DNA of 5,276 nucleotides from an uncultured Bacilli bacterium. GTDB taxonomy: Bacteria > Bacillota_I > Bacilli_A > RF39 > UBA660. Of the stretch, positions 4,308 to 5,276 are shown piece after piece. How positions within the stretch are numbered: position 1 is the stretch's first letter; each line of letters opens with the position of its first letter. Made by a program: the position numbers and the translations under genes. The DNA is taken from assembly GCA_944351315.1 (NCBI GenBank), contig CALVPL010000073.1, positions 1-5,276 on the forward strand. Direction: 5' to 3'. The notes below the pieces were generated by a model. It saw only the letters and a program-made list of their open reading frames with translations, did no database searches and had not been told where the DNA came from.

Positions 4308-5276
4308 ATGTATAATCAAATGGATCCACATTTTCGCATAGACTATCAAAATGCGAAAAGTAAAAAAGAAGCAGTTTTTCAAGGTCAAAAATATCGTATC
4401 ACTGTATTAACAGAACGTCTAGTTCGCCTTGAATTCAATAAAAATGGCCTTTTTTTCGATGATTTAACCGAACAAGTTATCAACAGAAACTTTCCAGTTC
4501 CTGATTTTAAAGTCGTTGAAGATGACCGTTATTTAGAAATTACCACCAAATACTTTATGTTAAAATATCAAAAAGAAAAACCATTTGAATCTTTAAATAT
4601 TGAAATCATGCTTTTAAATACAGATAAATCTTGGTTTCCTAAAAATAAAGAAGTTCGAAACTTTAAAACCTCTGGACTTGGAATCGATTTAACCAAACCA
4701 GATTATCAAAAAGGTCTATATTCAGTAGATGGATTTGTTTCAATAGATGATAGTCCTAGTATGATTATCAATGAAGATGGCTTTTTAATTTCAAATCAAA
4801 CCCCACGTACCGATCTCTATGTTTTTATGTATAGACGAGATTTTGGTCTATGTTTAAGAGATTACTTTATGTTAACGGGATTTCCAGAACTAATTCCTCG
4901 TTATGCTTTAGGAATATGGTGGCACAAAAATGAACTTTATAATTTCAATGATATTACTAATTTAGTAAACAATTTTAATCGTCATGGCATTCCTATATCC
5001 ATCATTTTATTAGGTGAATTTTGGCATTTAAAAGATGCGAGAGATTTTACCAAATATAAAACCGGATATACGTTTAATCGAAACTTATTTTCAGACCCAG
5101 CTTATTTAACAAAATATTTACATGAACGAGGTATCAGATTAGGATTGGAAATCGATCCAAAAGAAGGAATCATGCCTCATGAAGATCACTATGAAGAAAT
5201 TAGAGAAAGCCTAAATTTGAACGATAAAAGCACCATTCCATTCAATGTTTTTGACAAATTTATTTTAAATAGTTAC
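4308..5276 (+). CDS. Glycoside hydrolase family 31 protein (alpha-glucosidase/alpha-xylosidase type), 3' end outside window
   Basis: The frame from ATG 4308 stays open for 323 codons to the window edge. It reads as a GH31 enzyme, cytoplasmic (no signal peptide), cutting terminal alpha-linked sugars from oligosaccharides. Residues 1-185 form the N-terminal beta-sandwich, including the typical GLYSVDGFVSIDDSPS (136-151). The catalytic TIM barrel begins at GFPELIPRYALGIWWHKNELY (191-211), followed by GIPISIILLGEFWH (227-240), TGYTFNRNLFSDP (252-264), LHERGIRLGLEIDP (271-284) and EGIMPHEDHYEE (286-297), the order seen in bacterial GH31 proteins. At residues 236-239 the usual D-x-x-W of the substrate-binding loop reads GEFW, so the aspartate that normally contacts the sugar is absent. 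The nucleophile and acid/base aspartates would lie beyond the window, so activity cannot be judged. Ribosome binding is weak: a GGGG run at 4295-4298 and AGAGA at 4301-4305. Substrate cannot be named from this part. Family call is firm, specificity open. Confidence 0.88.
   Translation, partial: MYNQMDPHFRIDYQNAKSKKEAVFQGQKYRITVLTERLVRLEFNKNGLFFDDLTEQVINRNFPVPDFKVVEDDRYLEITTKYFMLKYQKEKPFESLNIEIMLLNTDKSWFPKNKEVRNFKTSGLGIDLTKPDYQKGLYSVDGFVSIDDSPSMIINEDGFLISNQTPRTDLYVFMYRRDFGLCLRDYFMLTGFPELIPRYALGIWWHKNELYNFNDITNLVNNFNRHGIPISIILLGEFWHLKDARDFTKYKTGYTFNRNLFSDPAYLTKYLHERGIRLGLEIDPKEGIMPHEDHYEEIRESLNLNDKSTIPFNVFDKFILNSY

Noticed and set aside
1..5276. Mobile element, CRISPR array, toxin-antitoxin, defence or phage cassette
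   Set aside because: No transposase, integrase, repeats with spacers or paired small toxin-like genes are visible; the genes read as chromosomal with uniform composition.

Overview
The window is an AT-rich stretch (about 30% G+C by eye) of bacterial chromosome. It is densely coded, with short intergenic gaps, AGGAGG-type and G-rich ribosome binding sites, TATAAT boxes and short hairpin-plus-T terminators. This points to a low-GC Gram-positive lineage (Bacilli or a related reduced, mollicute-like gut group). All eight tryptophan codons in the recognised genes are TGG and TGA is used as a stop, so the ordinary bacterial code applies and this is not a Mycoplasma-type code. The exact taxon cannot be fixed from the sequence.

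Layout, left to right. (1) The 3' part of a small heat-shock protein (Hsp20), whose true start most likely lies before base 1, ending at an intrinsic terminator. (2) A two-gene operon read from an extended -10 promoter embedded at the end of that terminator: an unrecognised 180-residue basic protein, then a eukaryotic/archaeal-type histidyl-tRNA synthetase overlapping it by 4 bases. The synthetase has an unusually short C-terminal anticodon-binding domain, and its stop codon lies inside a perfect terminator hairpin. (3) A small secreted or membrane-anchored unknown protein. (4) Convergent to it and overlapping it by 9 bases, a TIGR01212-type radical SAM protein (YtqA/YhcC family, candidate tRNA-modification enzyme MnmL) on the minus strand. 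(5) Across a 71-base divergent gap with a palindromic TATAAT element, a tail-anchored protein of unknown function that looks like a degenerate zinc metalloprotease (REIFR in place of HExxH). (6) The 5' part of a GH31-family glycoside hydrolase, open to the end of the window, with its own extended -10 promoter.

Two genes relate to tRNA (hisS and the radical SAM enzyme), one to protein folding and one to carbohydrate use; otherwise the set reads as ordinary chromosomal housekeeping with lineage-specific unknowns. I see no mobile element, CRISPR array, toxin-antitoxin pair, defence cassette, tRNA or rRNA. The points most worth a second look are the apparent pseudo-protease, the shortened HisRS, the substrate-binding substitution in the GH31 protein and the shared divergent promoter element. 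I did not find convincing evidence of a wholly new multi-gene system.
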